The notes beneath the pieces are model-generated. The model searched no databases. It was not told where the DNA came from and worked only from the letters and a program-made list of their open reading frames with translations. Positions 26,819-37,370 of a stretch of DNA of 64,000 nt are shown here, one piece after another. Position 1 is the first letter of the stretch. The number at the start of each line of letters is the position of its first letter. The stretch is taken from contig JAHEND010000002.1 of NCBI GenBank assembly GCA_024643325.1, forward strand, positions 108,269-172,268, in the 5' to 3' direction. The position numbers and the translations under genes were made by a program. The DNA is from Sediminicola sp. GTDB lineage: Bacteria; Bacteroidota; Bacteroidia; Flavobacteriales; Flavobacteriaceae.

Positions 26819-27190
26819 ATGAAATTTACTTATATACTATTATTTGCATTTGTTGTTCTAGCTTGTAACCCTCCTCAAAGAAATTGTACAGATTTTAAAA
26901 CGGGGCGTTTTGAGTTTACTGCAGATATTAATGGCAAAAAAGTGACCACCTCATTTTTTAGAAACGACACCTTAGAAGTTGAAAACTTCAATGGAAAAAT
27001 TGACAGTAGTAGTATTAAATGGGTCAACGATTGTGAGTATATCCTAAAAAATCTCCATCCAGTCAATGCTGCTGAAGAAACACCTCTATTAATAAAAATT
27101 TTGACCACATCAGACAATGGTTACACTTTTGAGTATGCTACAGTTGGAAGTGCTCAAAAAGCTCGTGGAACCGCAGTAAAAATTGACTAA
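26819..27190 (+). CDS. Small lipoprotein, unknown function
   Basis: 123 residues with a lipoprotein signal peptide (lipobox VLAC, Cys16) and a compact beta-rich domain of about 100 residues with two further cysteines (at about 23 and 71) that could form a disulphide. Proteins like this occur beside topoisomerase IV genes in flavobacteria and are sometimes named after them, but nothing in the sequence links it to DNA. No acidic surface-export signal follows the Cys, so it probably stays at the inner leaflet. It is 25 bp after the XRE gene. Confidence 0.7.
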   Translation: MKFTYILLFAFVVLACNPPQRNCTDFKTGRFEFTADINGKKVTTSFFRNDTLEVENFNGKIDSSSIKWVNDCEYILKNLHPVNAAEETPLLIKILTTSDNGYTFEYATVGSAQKARGTAVKID

Positions 27191-27192
27191 GT

Positions 27193-27978
27193 ATGTTTGA
27201 AATTCTATTAAGTCCAGACGCCTGGATCGCATTATTAACCCTTACTTTTTTAGAAATTGTTTTGGGTATAGACAACATAATTTTCATCTCAATTGCTGCT
27301 GGAAAACTCGCAGATGGAGATAGAAAAAAAGCAACAAACATAGGTTTGGTTCTCGCTATGGTGCTTAGAATTCTTTTACTGCTGGGTATTTCTCTTCTAA
27401 CGGCTCTAAATGAACCACTATTCCACTTAGACACTAAATGGGTGCAAGGAAGTATTAGCGGGCAAGCAATCATATTGTTTCTTGGAGGATTGTTTCTTCT
27501 ATACAAAAGCACCAAAGAAATTCATGAAAAAATTGAAGACAAGTCACATGATGCCAATCAGGTGGCATCTAATCAGACCAAATCTCTAAGAGCTGCTATT
27601 GTTCAAATTACAATCATTAACATTGTATTTTCTTTTGACTCTATACTCACCGCTATTGGAATGACCAATGGGATTTCTAGCAATCCCAATGATGCATTAA
27701 TAATTATGATCATAGCTGTCGTAATCTCTGTGCTAATTATGATGTTATTTGCTAAGCCAGTAGGAGATTTTGTCAATAAAAACCCTACCATACAAATATT
27801 AGGCCTATCGTTTCTTATCTTGATAGGCTTCATGCTAACCACTGAAGCGGCACACCTGTCTCATTTAGTTGTATTTGATCAAAGCATAGGAAGTATCCCT
27901 AAAGGATACCTCTATTTCTCCATTGCTTTTTCACTCATGGTAGAGTTCTTAAATATGAATATTCGCAAGAAACATTAA
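27193..27978 (+). CDS. TerC-family integral membrane protein
   Basis: 261 residues with about seven membrane helices. The two conserved acidic helices of the family are clear: LGIDNIIFISIAAG near 26-39 and FSFDSILTAIGM near 147-158. TerC/Alx proteins have been linked to manganese efflux and metallation of exported enzymes, and to tellurium resistance; the sequence does not decide between these. Begins 2 bp after the lipoprotein. Its TAA overlaps the stop of parC on the other strand in a shared TTAA. Confidence 0.88.
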   Translation: MFEILLSPDAWIALLTLTFLEIVLGIDNIIFISIAAGKLADGDRKKATNIGLVLAMVLRILLLLGISLLTALNEPLFHLDTKWVQGSISGQAIILFLGGLFLLYKSTKEIHEKIEDKSHDANQVASNQTKSLRAAIVQITIINIVFSFDSILTAIGMTNGISSNPNDALIIMIIAVVISVLIMMLFAKPVGDFVNKNPTIQILGLSFLILIGFMLTTEAAHLSHLVVFDQSIGSIPKGYLYFSIAFSLMVEFLNMNIRKKH

Positions 27979-30626
27979 AACAAAGTTGGCTGGCTTCCTT
28001 CTTTTCCATCACTAGATGCAGAAGGCTTTGTGTTTTCAGATATTCCGTCAGGATTTTCAGATACTTCCTCCGGATTTTCTACTTCTATGTCTACTGCTTC
28101 AAGGTCTTCTTCAAGCTCGTATGGTAGTGGGTCTAAGGCTGCTGAATTTTTAATTTTTTCAGTACTTAGCTGATTCCCTAAGGCTTTAATTCCTTTAGGA
28201 GCAATAAATTCCTCCATATTTATCTGCGCAGCAGGCTTGGCTTCTTTTCCCCTAGGTTTATTGAACTCTATTTCAAAAACAGGCCTCCAATCAGTAGACA
28301 CTATCTCCAAATAAGAGTTTTCGTGTTCGGTAATAAACAAGTCTTCCCTGTTAGATTGCTCAATTAAGAAACGCTTACCAAAGTATTTGTCCTTTTCGCC
28401 ATCATAATAGATGGCCGAAATTGGTTTAGATGGGATCCATTTTTCCAAAACAATCATATCTTCATCAAAGTGAAGGGAAAGATCTGGTGACATAGTTTTC
28501 ACCACCCCTTTTTGTGTGATCACTAAAAGTAAGTCGTCTCCTTTAAATGCACCTAGTAAAGTACCTCTCCCGTCCACATTAAGACGTTGAACAACCTCAT
28601 CGAACCATATATTTCTAGGCTTAAGGGTAGAGACTCCTTTTTCTTTAAGTTCTATACGCTTTACCGCGTATTTAGTCACAAGATTTCCCTTCGAGCTTCT
28701 TCCTTTGATCAAAACATCAGAGAAGTCAATATCCCATTTTAATTTCTTTATACTACCGACCTGTCTCAATAAAACCGTAATAACCTCTGCCTCTCCATTA
28801 GGATTGGCACTAAAGTAAAGCACTTCAGAGCCGGAATTTCCATTAGTAAGGTCATATGCTCTATCTCTAGTAACCCCTGTTATATTAAATCTCTTAATAT
28901 AACTAGGGCCGTTTTTACCGTCTTTATAGACTAAATTATAGGTGGTGCGTTTGTCTTTTTTCTTAAACACGGCTACGTGAAGGATGTTTTTAGCTATAAA
29001 AGTCTTGGTGTCTACTTTTGTTATCATGACATTCCCGTCTGCTGTAAAAACTATCACGTCATCAATATCACTACAATCAGTCACATACTCTTCTTTTTTC
29101 AAGGAAGTACCAACAAAGCCCTCTGCCCTATTGACATAAAGCTTTGTGTTCCTCATCACTACTTTGGTCGCTTCAATGTCGTCGAATACTCTAATTTCAG
29201 AAAGACGCTCCCTGCCTTTTCCAAAGGTTTCTTTTAGGTTTTTAAAGTAATCAATTGCAAAGTCTATTAAATGAGCCAGATGGTGTTTTATTTGGGCCAT
29301 TTTATCTTCTAAACCACTAATGTACTGCTGCGCTTTGTCAATATCAAACTTAGAAATTCTTTTGATTCGAATTTCTGTTAAACGGGCAATATCTTCCGTT
29401 GTAATAGCTCTTTTTAAATGGGCTACATGAGGCTTTAACCCTTTGTCAATAGCGCTAATTACACCTTCCCAGCTTTCTTCTTCTTCAATGTCTCGATAAA
29501 TTCTATTCTCAATAAATATGCGTTCCAAAGAAGAGAAATGCCACTGGGCTTCCAACTCTTCTAATTGGATTTCTAATTCAGCTTTTAACAAGGCCACCGT
29601 TCTTTCCGTTGAACGCCTTAACATATCACTCACTCCAATGAAAAGTGGTTTATTGTCTTCAATTATACATCCCAAAGGAGATATAGAAGACTCACAAGCT
29701 GTGAACGCGTATAAAGCGTCTATGGTCTTGTCTGGTGAAATACCCGCAGGAAGATGGATTAAAATCTCTACCTGAGCGGCTGTATTATCTTCAATTTTCT
29801 TGACTTTTAATTTCCCTTTCTCATTGGCTTTTAAAATAGAGTCAATTAATGAAGATGTGTTTGTTCCAAAAGGAATCTCGGTAATCACCAAGGTGTTTTT
29901 GTCAATTTGTCCAATTTTAGCCCTTACCCTAATCTTCCCTCCTCTTAAACCGTCATTGTATTGACTCACGTCAATTACTCCAGCAGTTGGAAAGTCAGGT
30001 ACTAAAGTAAATTTTTGTCCCTTAAGATGCTTAATAGAGGCGTCTATTAATTCATTAAAGTTATGAGGCAAAATCTTTGTAGACAATCCTACTGCAATTC
30101 CCTCTCCTCCCTGCGCAAGTAATAGAGGAAATTTTACAGGTAAATTAATAGGCTCTTTTCTCCTTCCGTCATATGAGCTCTGCCACTCAGTTATTTTTGG
30201 GCTAAACACCACGGCCAAAGCAAACTTAGAGAGCCTAGCTTCAATATACCTAGAAGCTGCTGCACTATCTCCTGTCAATATATTACCCCAGTTACCTTGG
30301 GTGTCAATTAACAGATCTTTTTGACCTATTTGCACCATTGCGTCAGCAATACTAGCATCTCCATGTGGATGGTATTGCATACAGTGGCCCACAACATTTG
30401 CTACTTTATTGTACCTACCATCATCTAATTCCTTCAAAGCATGCATTATCCTCCTTTGAACCGGCTTAAAACCATCTTCAATAGCAGGTACGGCACGTTC
30501 TAATATCACATAAGAAGCATAATCTAGAAACCAATCTTTGTACATACCAGAAACCCTTGTAAGGGTTTCTTCTGTATTTAGTTCTTCTTGTGAATCAGGA
30601 AAATTTTCTTGCTCAAATTCTTCCAT
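27975..30626 (-). CDS. parC: DNA topoisomerase IV subunit A
   Basis: The breakage-reunion subunit of the decatenase that separates sister chromosomes. 883 residues; catalytic Tyr127 in ASRYIEARL. The HPHGD motif is at 86-90, and the positions matching E. coli GyrA Ser83 and Asp87 are Ala91 and Asp95. A long coiled-coil arm (about 345-470) and C-terminal beta-propeller blades (about 500-780) follow; the last 80 residues are acidic and low-complexity. No GyrA-box typical of gyrase is evident. 3 bp after parE. Confidence 0.93.
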   Translation of the reverse strand: MEEFEQENFPDSQEELNTEETLTRVSGMYKDWFLDYASYVILERAVPAIEDGFKPVQRRIMHALKELDDGRYNKVANVVGHCMQYHPHGDASIADAMVQIGQKDLLIDTQGNWGNILTGDSAAASRYIEARLSKFALAVVFSPKITEWQSSYDGRRKEPINLPVKFPLLLAQGGEGIAVGLSTKILPHNFNELIDASIKHLKGQKFTLVPDFPTAGVIDVSQYNDGLRGGKIRVRAKIGQIDKNTLVITEIPFGTNTSSLIDSILKANEKGKLKVKKIEDNTAAQVEILIHLPAGISPDKTIDALYAFTACESSISPLGCIIEDNKPLFIGVSDMLRRSTERTVALLKAELEIQLEELEAQWHFSSLERIFIENRIYRDIEEEESWEGVISAIDKGLKPHVAHLKRAITTEDIARLTEIRIKRISKFDIDKAQQYISGLEDKMAQIKHHLAHLIDFAIDYFKNLKETFGKGRERLSEIRVFDDIEATKVVMRNTKLYVNRAEGFVGTSLKKEEYVTDCSDIDDVIVFTADGNVMITKVDTKTFIAKNILHVAVFKKKDKRTTYNLVYKDGKNGPSYIKRFNITGVTRDRAYDLTNGNSGSEVLYFSANPNGEAEVITVLLRQVGSIKKLKWDIDFSDVLIKGRSSKGNLVTKYAVKRIELKEKGVSTLKPRNIWFDEVVQRLNVDGRGTLLGAFKGDDLLLVITQKGVVKTMSPDLSLHFDEDMIVLEKWIPSKPISAIYYDGEKDKYFGKRFLIEQSNREDLFITEHENSYLEIVSTDWRPVFEIEFNKPRGKEAKPAAQINMEEFIAPKGIKALGNQLSTEKIKNSAALDPLPYELEEDLEAVDIEVENPEEVSENPDGISENTKPSASSDGKEGSQPTLF

Positions 30627-30629
30627 AAA

Positions 30630-32501
30630 TTATTCGCTTAAGGATGCTATTTCAGAGATAACATCAAGCTCTACCTTAAGGTTGTCTATTATAAATTCTT
30701 GTCTTTTTGGGGTGTTTTTCCCCATGTAAAACTCAAGGAGCTGATCAATGGACATTTTCTTATCTAACATGACAGGCTCAAGCCTAATATCTTGACCAAT
30801 AAAATGCTTAAACTCATCAGGAGAAATTTCTCCTAAACCTTTAAATCTTGTGATTTCTGGCTTAGCCCCTACTTTTAGCATTGCAGCCTCTTTCTCTTCG
30901 GGAGTATAGCAATAAAAAGTTTCTTTTTTATTTCTTACTCTAAACAGTGGCGTTTGAAGGATATACAAATGATTGTCCTTTATCAGTTCTGGGAAAAATT
31001 GTAAAAAGAAGGTGATTAACAACAACCTAATATGCATGCCGTCTACATCTGCATCTGTTGCAATAACAATATTGTTATAACGTAAATCCTCCATGGAGTC
31101 TTCAATGTTTAGGGCGGCTTGCAATAAGTTAAACTCTTCATTTTCATAAACAATCTTCTTACTCATCCCATAGGAATTAAGTGGTTTTCCCCTTAGGCTG
31201 AATACGGCTTGGGTATTCACATCCCTAGACTTTGTTATAGATCCAGAAGCAGAATCTCCCTCAGTAATAAAAAGAGTGCTCTCCAAGTAACGATCATGTT
31301 TAGTGTCTGTTAAATGCACTCTACAGTCTCTTAGCTTTTTATTGTGAAGATTACTCTTCTTTGCGCGATCTCTAGCGAGTTTTCTAATACCAGAAAGCTC
31401 TTTGCGTTCTCTTTCTGCTTGAACAATCTTTCTTTGTAATGCTTCTGCTGTATCAGGATTTTTGTGTAAAAAATTATCTAAGTATTGACTTATAAAATCA
31501 TTAATGTAGGTTCTTACAGTGGGCATTTCCCCTCCCATATCAGTTGAACCAAGTTTGGTCTTTGTTTGACTCTCAAAAACTGGCTCCATGACCTTTATGG
31601 AAATGGCAGAAATAATTGATTTTCTAATATCTGCTGCCTCGTAGTTCTTTCCGTAAAAATCTTTTACCGTACGAGCAATTGCCTCTCTAAAAGCAGCTTG
31701 ATGAGTACCCCCCTGAGTAGTGTGTTGTCCATTCACAAAGGAGTGATACTCCTCACTATACTGTGTTTTACTATGGGTAATAGCCACTTCAATATCTGGA
31801 CCTTTAAGGTGAATGATTGGGTAAAGCATGTCTTCTGCAGCATTGTTATCTTCTAAAAGATCCTTAAGCCCATTTTCGGAGAAATATTTTTCTCCATTAA
31901 AAACAATCGTTAAGCCTGGATTGAGGTAAACATAGTTTTTGAGCATGCGAATTACATACTCAGCCCTGTATCTATAATTTTTAAATATTGCTGCATCTGG
32001 AATAAAACGAACTTTAGTTCCCTTTCGTTTAGAAGTTTCTAAAGGACCTTCCTCTGAAACTAAATTTCCAGCCTCAAATGTGGCGGTCTTTAATAGATTG
32101 TCTCTACAAGAAGAAACCTCAAATATGGAAGAGAGCGCGTTCACCGCTTTTGTCCCAACCCCGTTGAGTCCAACAGATTTTTTAAAAGCCCTGCTGTCAT
32201 ATTTACCACCAGTATTCATCTTAGAAACCACATCTACCACTTTTCCAAGTGGAATACCCCTTCCGTAATCCCTTACAGCAACTTCAGTTTCTTTTATGGA
32301 AATTTCAATGGTTTTACCAGCCCCCATGACAAACTCATCTATACAGTTATCTATAACCTCTTTTAAAAGGATGTAAATACCGTCGTCTGCAGAAGAACCA
32401 TCTCCCAACTTACCAATATACATACCAGGACGCATACGAATATGCTCCTTCCAATCTAAAGAACGAATATTGTCTTCTGTATATTGAGTTTGTTGCTCCA
32501 T
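30630..32501 (-). CDS. parE: DNA topoisomerase IV subunit B
   Basis: The ATPase subunit (623 residues) that pairs with ParC. The GHKL ATPase motifs are [10 protein letters not shown] (about 47-56), DYGRGIPLG and [14 protein letters not shown]; the transducer domain follows; the TOPRIM domain carries [11 protein letters not shown] and the metal-binding DADVDGMHI. Compared with GyrB it is short and ends after the conserved tail, as expected for ParE. parE and parC form an operon on the minus strand. Confidence 0.94.
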   Translation of the reverse strand: MEQQTQYTEDNIRSLDWKEHIRMRPGMYIGKLGDGSSADDGIYILLKEVIDNCIDEFVMGAGKTIEISIKETEVAVRDYGRGIPLGKVVDVVSKMNTGGKYDSRAFKKSVGLNGVGTKAVNALSSIFEVSSCRDNLLKTATFEAGNLVSEEGPLETSKRKGTKVRFIPDAAIFKNYRYRAEYVIRMLKNYVYLNPGLTIVFNGEKYFSENGLKDLLEDNNAAEDMLYPIIHLKGPDIEVAITHSKTQYSEEYHSFVNGQHTTQGGTHQAAFREAIARTVKDFYGKNYEAADIRKSIISAISIKVMEPVFESQTKTKLGSTDMGGEMPTVRTYINDFISQYLDNFLHKNPDTAEALQRKIVQAERERKELSGIRKLARDRAKKSNLHNKKLRDCRVHLTDTKHDRYLESTLFITEGDSASGSITKSRDVNTQAVFSLRGKPLNSYGMSKKIVYENEEFNLLQAALNIEDSMEDLRYNNIVIATDADVDGMHIRLLLITFFLQFFPELIKDNHLYILQTPLFRVRNKKETFYCYTPEEKEAAMLKVGAKPEITRFKGLGEISPDEFKHFIGQDIRLEPVMLDKKMSIDQLLEFYMGKNTPKRQEFIIDNLKVELDVISEIASLSE

Positions 32502-32544
32502 AATTTATAGCAATAGGATAGGGAGCTAATATAGTGAGGTCTTT

Positions 32545-32595
32545 AAAAAAATAAAACCCAATCAGGCTAAAGTAATTAACAATAGTGATTGGGTT
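32545..32595 (-). terminator. Intrinsic terminator after ychF
   Basis: On the minus strand a 10-bp stem (32595-32586 with 32564-32555), loop of 21 bases, followed by T-rich sequence to 32545. It is 24 bp after the ychF stop and separates it from parE. Confidence 0.75.
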
Positions 32596-32619
32596 ATTGT
32601 TGATAGGTATTAATGTGAA

Positions 32620-33714
32620 CTACACATTAAATCTAAAATGCATGACATCTCCATCTTGCACAATATATTCTTTGCCTTCTACACGCATCTTTCCTGCTTC
32701 TTTTACTTTGGCCTCACTGCCATAAGATTCGTAATCTGTGAAAGAAATAACTTCTGCCCTAATAAAACCTTTTTCAAAATCTGTGTGAATGACACCTGCT
32801 GCTTGGGGTGCAGAAGCACCCACAGGAATGGTCCAAGCCCTTACTTCCTTAACGCCTGCAGTAAAATAAGTCTCTAGATTTAATAATTTATAGGCACCTC
32901 TAATAAGTTTTGCAGACCCTGGTTCATCTAGACCCATATCTTCCAAAAACATTTGACGCTCTTCGTAGCTTTCTAGTTCGGTAATATCCGCCTCTGTTCC
33001 AACCGCTAAAAAAATCACTTCTGCATTTTCATCTGCAACAGCCTCTTTGACTTTGGTTACATATTCATTCCCACTAACTGCAGCGTCCTCAGATACATTA
33101 CAAACATACATAACTGGCTTGTCTGTAATAAACTGTAGGGGTTTTACAAAAGCCTCTCTATCTTCTTTAGATAACTCAATCGCTCTGATAGACTTGCCTG
33201 CCTCTAAACCTTGCTTGAGTGATAATAAAACGGCCTCTTCTTTCTGAGCTTCTTTATTACCTGTCTTAGCAGCACGTTTTACTTTTTCTAATTTTTTATC
33301 TACTGTTTCCAGATCTTTGAGCTGCAATTCCATATCTATGGTTTCTTTATCTCTGATCGGATTTACATGGCCGTCTACATGAACAATATTGTCGTCGTCA
33401 AAACAACGAAGTACATGTAAAAGGGCATCTGTTTCTCTAATATTTCCAAGGAATTGATTTCCCAAACCTTCTCCTTTACTTGCTCCTTTAACCAGCCCAG
33501 CAATGTCAACTATTTCAACAGTTGCTGGAACAACACGCTCTGGATCTACTAAAGATTCTAATTTTTCTAGTCTTGGATCTGGTACATTGACCACCCCTAT
33601 ATTGGGTTCAATAGTACAAAAAGGAAAATTGGCACTCTGCGCTTTAGCGTTTGAGAGACAATTAAAAAGGGTAGATTTTCCTACATTAGGAAGGCCAACA
33701 ATACCTGCTTTCAT
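32620..33714 (-). CDS. ychF: Obg-like ATPase YchF
   Basis: A 364-residue P-loop protein of the OLA1/YchF family with ATP preference. G1 is [12 protein letters not shown] (7-18), G3 [14 protein letters not shown], the altered G4 NVSE; a coiled-coil insertion spans about 130-175 and a TGS domain forms the C-terminus (about 280-364, [28 protein letters not shown]). It binds ribosomes and affects oxidative-stress responses in other bacteria. Flanked by its own -7 box and terminator. Confidence 0.96.
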   Translation of the reverse strand: MKAGIVGLPNVGKSTLFNCLSNAKAQSANFPFCTIEPNIGVVNVPDPRLEKLESLVDPERVVPATVEIVDIAGLVKGASKGEGLGNQFLGNIRETDALLHVLRCFDDDNIVHVDGHVNPIRDKETIDMELQLKDLETVDKKLEKVKRAAKTGNKEAQKEEAVLLSLKQGLEAGKSIRAIELSKEDREAFVKPLQFITDKPVMYVCNVSEDAAVSGNEYVTKVKEAVADENAEVIFLAVGTEADITELESYEERQMFLEDMGLDEPGSAKLIRGAYKLLNLETYFTAGVKEVRAWTIPVGASAPQAAGVIHTDFEKGFIRAEVISFTDYESYGSEAKVKEAGKMRVEGKEYIVQDGDVMHFRFNV

Positions 33715-33736
33715 ATGCTTGGTTTTTAATTGGTGG

Positions 33737-33744
33737 CAAATATA
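33737..33744 (-). promoter_or_regulatory. Probable ychF -7 element
   Basis: TATATTTG on the minus strand, ending 23 nt before the ychF ATG. Confidence 0.5.
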
Positions 33745-33797
33745 TGACTATGCTTTTAAAAAAGCCTACAAAAAAAGGGAAGTAAAATTCAGATGTC

Positions 33798-34157
<360 letters not shown>

Positions 34158-34180
34158 TTAAGTTAATCGGGTGTATTGAT

Positions 34181-34198
34181 TACTTTTGCACAAAGGTA
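34181..34198. promoter_or_regulatory. Back-to-back -7 elements of a divergent promoter
   Basis: TACTTTTG at 34181-34188 on the plus strand points to the acyl-CoA reductase (ATG 34227). TACCTTTG on the minus strand at 34198-34191 points to the ferredoxin (start 34148). Only 2 bp separate the boxes, so the two RNA polymerases would exclude each other. A TTTG lies 20 bp ahead of the minus-strand box, within the known -33 spacing. Confidence 0.6.
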
Positions 34199-34226
34199 AA
34201 ACCTAAAAACCGCTCAAACAAATATT

Positions 34227-35273
34227 ATGCCCACATATCAAGATAGATTTAATGCTGTTGTTGCTTTTGGAAAAACACTCCAAACTATGGTCCAGGCTAA
34301 AGAAGAAAATAAACGCAATGCCCCTCATCTAGAAGATTGGGAAAAACTCATTGCTCATGCGGGTCATAAAAATGGTTGGTTCACTGAGGAAAATATTTGG
34401 TACGCCACTGCACAGTGGGCCAATGAATTAACTAAAGAAAAACTTGAAAAATGGGTAGCTTCTTACCCCTCTCCCACAAAAAAGCCCATAGTGCTTTTAA
34501 TCATGGCGGGGAACATTCCGTTGGTGGGGTTTCATGACTTTTTAACGGCCTATCTGGCCGATGCTAAAATTCTAATAAAATTAGCCTCAAACGATCAGGT
34601 TCTCCTCCCATGGATTTTAAGCTTCTTGCAAGCACACACCCAAGAAGACCCAGATCATGTAAAAGTATTGGAGAAAATAAATGCGCCATACGACGCTTTA
34701 ATTGCTACAGGTAGTGACAATACTGCTAGATATTTTGAGCATTATTTTGGACACAAACCTAATATTATTAGAAAAAACAGAAATTCTGTTGCTGTAATTA
34801 CAGGAAAAGAAAGTACTGAAATGCTTCAAAAACTCGGGGAAGACATCTTTAGGTATTTTGGTTTAGGTTGCAGGTCTGTGTCTAAAATATATGTGCCTGA
34901 AGGATACGATTTTGACACACTATTCAAAGCCCTTTACGGGTATAGGGACCTTATTGAATATGAAAAATACAGCAATAATTACGATTATAATAAAGCGGTA
35001 TATCTGATGAGTTTATTTAAGATACTGGACAATGGTTTCTTAATTATTAAAGAAGACACCGGCCTCACCTCACCTATAGGCTCACTTCATTTTGAATACT
35101 ACCAGACTTTAGAAAAATTGGAAAAGGAGTTGGAGGCTAAATCTGATTTACTTCAATGTATTGTAGGGCCTGCTGGATTTTTGAACAGTATTGGTTTTGG
35201 AGAAACCCAAAACCCAAGCCTGACGGATTATGCAGATGGAGTAGACACTATGGATTTTATTTTATCCTTATAA
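34227..35273 (+). CDS. LuxC-like acyl-CoA reductase
   Basis: A 348-residue protein of the LuxC family of NADPH-dependent acyl-CoA/acyl-protein reductases, which produce fatty aldehydes. The probable catalytic cysteine is C215 in GLGCRSVSKI, and the family segments IMAGNIPLVGFHD (about 92-104) and RKNRNSVAVITG are present. No luxAB, luxD or luxE genes are nearby, so bioluminescence is not suggested; in flavobacteria such genes may serve lipid or amino-acid metabolism. Followed by serC after 75 bp, in the same direction. Confidence 0.82.
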   Translation: MPTYQDRFNAVVAFGKTLQTMVQAKEENKRNAPHLEDWEKLIAHAGHKNGWFTEENIWYATAQWANELTKEKLEKWVASYPSPTKKPIVLLIMAGNIPLVGFHDFLTAYLADAKILIKLASNDQVLLPWILSFLQAHTQEDPDHVKVLEKINAPYDALIATGSDNTARYFEHYFGHKPNIIRKNRNSVAVITGKESTEMLQKLGEDIFRYFGLGCRSVSKIYVPEGYDFDTLFKALYGYRDLIEYEKYSNNYDYNKAVYLMSLFKILDNGFLIIKEDTGLTSPIGSLHFEYYQTLEKLEKELEAKSDLLQCIVGPAGFLNSIGFGETQNPSLTDYADGVDTMDFILSL

Positions 35274-35348
35274 AATTCTCTTAAAGCACGTACTTTTTAG
35301 ATTAATTATAAGACCTTTGTACGCTGAATTTCTACTAAAGAAACTTTG

Positions 35349-36413
35349 ATGAAAAAACATAATTTTAGTGCTGGACCCTGTATACTTCCAAAAGAAGTTT
35401 TGGACAAAGCAGCTCAATCTGTATTGAATTTTAACGATTCTGGGCTCTCCTTAATTGAAATCTCTCATCGCTCAAAGGATTTTGTTGCGGTAATGGATCA
35501 AGCACAAGAGTTGGCCTTATCACTTTTAAATCTTGAAGGCAAGGGGTACAAAGCCCTATTTCTTCAAGGTGGTGCTAGTTTGGAATTTTTAATGGTTGCC
35601 TACAACTTATTAGAAACCAAAGCCGCTTATATAAACACAGGAACCTGGAGTGACAAAGCTATTAAAGAAGCTAAAGCTTTTGGTGAAGTGATCGAGGTAG
35701 GTTCTTCAAAATCAGATGGATACAAATATATTCCAAAAAATATTGAAGTACCTACAGACGTAGATTATTTACACCTCACCTCAAATAACACGATCTACGG
35801 AACTCAATTTCAACAGTTTCCAAAAGTCGGTGTCCCTATGGTTTGTGATATGAGTTCAGACATATTTTCAAGGACTATTGATTTTTCTGCCTTTGACTTA
35901 ATATACGCGGGGGCACAAAAAAACATGGGACCTGCAGGTACCACTCTTGTAGTAGTTAAAGAATCGATTCTTGGAAAAGTTTCTAGACATATTCCAGAAA
36001 TGTTAAACTATCAGACGCATATAGATAAAGAAAGTATGTTTAACACACCAGCGGTTTTTCCTGTGTATGTATCTATGTTAACCATGTCTTGGCTCAAAGA
36101 CCTGGGAGGTATTGCCGCAATTGAAAAGATTAATAGAAAAAAAGCCAGATTACTTTATTCTGAAATAGATCTAAATCCATTGTTTACAGGCTATGCAAAC
36201 AAAGAAGACCGATCATATATGAATGCTACATTCACCCTATCTGAACCTACCTTAGAGACACGCTTCAATGATATGTGCGCTGCTGGTGGGATAAATGGCT
36301 TAAACGGTCATAGATCTGTTGGGGGGTATAGAGCGTCTATGTACAACGCACTTTCACTTGAAAGTGTTGGTGTCCTCGTAGATATAATGAGTGATCTAGA
36401 AAGAAAAGCATAA
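35349..36413 (+). CDS. serC: Phosphoserine aminotransferase
   Basis: A PLP-dependent class V aminotransferase of 354 residues that makes phosphoserine. The start HNFSAGPCILP is diagnostic, and the cofactor lysine lies in YAGAQKNMGPAG near 194; the C-terminus has GHRSVGGYRASMYNA. The ATG at 35349 is preferred over a TTG 3 bp upstream. Forms an operon with serA, which begins 3 bp downstream; serB is not here. Confidence 0.96.
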   Translation: MKKHNFSAGPCILPKEVLDKAAQSVLNFNDSGLSLIEISHRSKDFVAVMDQAQELALSLLNLEGKGYKALFLQGGASLEFLMVAYNLLETKAAYINTGTWSDKAIKEAKAFGEVIEVGSSKSDGYKYIPKNIEVPTDVDYLHLTSNNTIYGTQFQQFPKVGVPMVCDMSSDIFSRTIDFSAFDLIYAGAQKNMGPAGTTLVVVKESILGKVSRHIPEMLNYQTHIDKESMFNTPAVFPVYVSMLTMSWLKDLGGIAAIEKINRKKARLLYSEIDLNPLFTGYANKEDRSYMNATFTLSEPTLETRFNDMCAAGGINGLNGHRSVGGYRASMYNALSLESVGVLVDIMSDLERKA

Positions 36414-36416
36414 AAA

Positions 36417-37370
36417 ATGAAGATTTTAGCGAATGATGGTATTCATCTAAGTGGCATTAAATACTTAGAAGAAGCTGGCCACCAAGTAGATACTACTACA
36501 GTATCTCAGTCACAATTAGCCAATTACATTAATGAACAACAAATTGAGGTAGTTTTAGTGCGATCTGCAACCGAGATAAAAGAAGCTATCATTGACCAAT
36601 GTCCAAGTATTAGAGTCATTGGAAGAGGTGGCGTTGGTATGGATAATATTGCTGTGGATTATGCCATCTCTAAGGGTATTAAAGTGATAAATACCCCAGA
36701 TGCTTCTGCGAGAGCAGTGGCGGAATTAAGCTTTGCTCATTTATTATCTGGCGCAAGATTTCTCTATGATGCCAACAGAAACATGCCCTTAGAAGGTGAT
36801 ACTCATTTTAAAGATCTAAAAAAATCTTATGCCACTGGTATTGAATTAAAGGGTAAAACATTAGGAATTTTTGGGTTTGGTAATATTGGCCAAGAAACCG
36901 CTAAGATGGGACTTTCTATGGGTATGAAGGTACTCTTTTTTGATCCTGAAATAAAAAACGCCTCTATTGAATTAGAGTTTTTCAATGGGGAAAAAATTTC
37001 TTTTTCACTAGAAGGAAGCAGCAGAGAAAATGTCTTAAAAGAATCTGATTTTATCTCCCTACACGTTCCCTCTCAAAGTGAATATTGTATAGATAGAAAT
37101 GCATTTGGATTATTAAAAAAAGGGGTCGGCATAATCAATACAGCGAGGGGAAATGCCTTAGATGAAGTAGCTCTTATTGAGTTTTTAGACAACGGAATCG
37201 TAGCTTTTGCTGGATTAGACGTATTTGAGTCTGAACCAAATCCTGAAATAAAAATACTCATGCATCCAAATATATCATTGACACCTCATATTGGCGCCGC
37301 TACTCTTGAAGCTCAGGAGAAAATAGGGCTTTCTTTAGCCAAACAAATTATTTCTTTTGACAATGCATAA
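36417..37370 (+). CDS. serA: D-3-phosphoglycerate dehydrogenase, short form
   Basis: 317 residues of the D-2-hydroxyacid dehydrogenase family that opens serine synthesis. Substrate domain residues are RSATEIKEAIID and GRGGVGMDNI; the Rossmann motif is GFGNIGQETAKMG near 151-163; catalytic residues lie in NTARG and PHIGAATLEAQ. It lacks the C-terminal ACT regulatory domain, so feedback by serine through that domain is absent. The pairing with serC identifies the substrate. Confidence 0.92.
   Translation: MKILANDGIHLSGIKYLEEAGHQVDTTTVSQSQLANYINEQQIEVVLVRSATEIKEAIIDQCPSIRVIGRGGVGMDNIAVDYAISKGIKVINTPDASARAVAELSFAHLLSGARFLYDANRNMPLEGDTHFKDLKKSYATGIELKGKTLGIFGFGNIGQETAKMGLSMGMKVLFFDPEIKNASIELEFFNGEKISFSLEGSSRENVLKESDFISLHVPSQSEYCIDRNAFGLLKKGVGIINTARGNALDEVALIEFLDNGIVAFAGLDVFESEPNPEIKILMHPNISLTPHIGAATLEAQEKIGLSLAKQIISFDNA

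Noticed and set aside
34227-35273. A bioluminescence locus
   Set aside because: Only a LuxC-like reductase is present; no luciferase, acyl transferase or synthetase gene is in the window.
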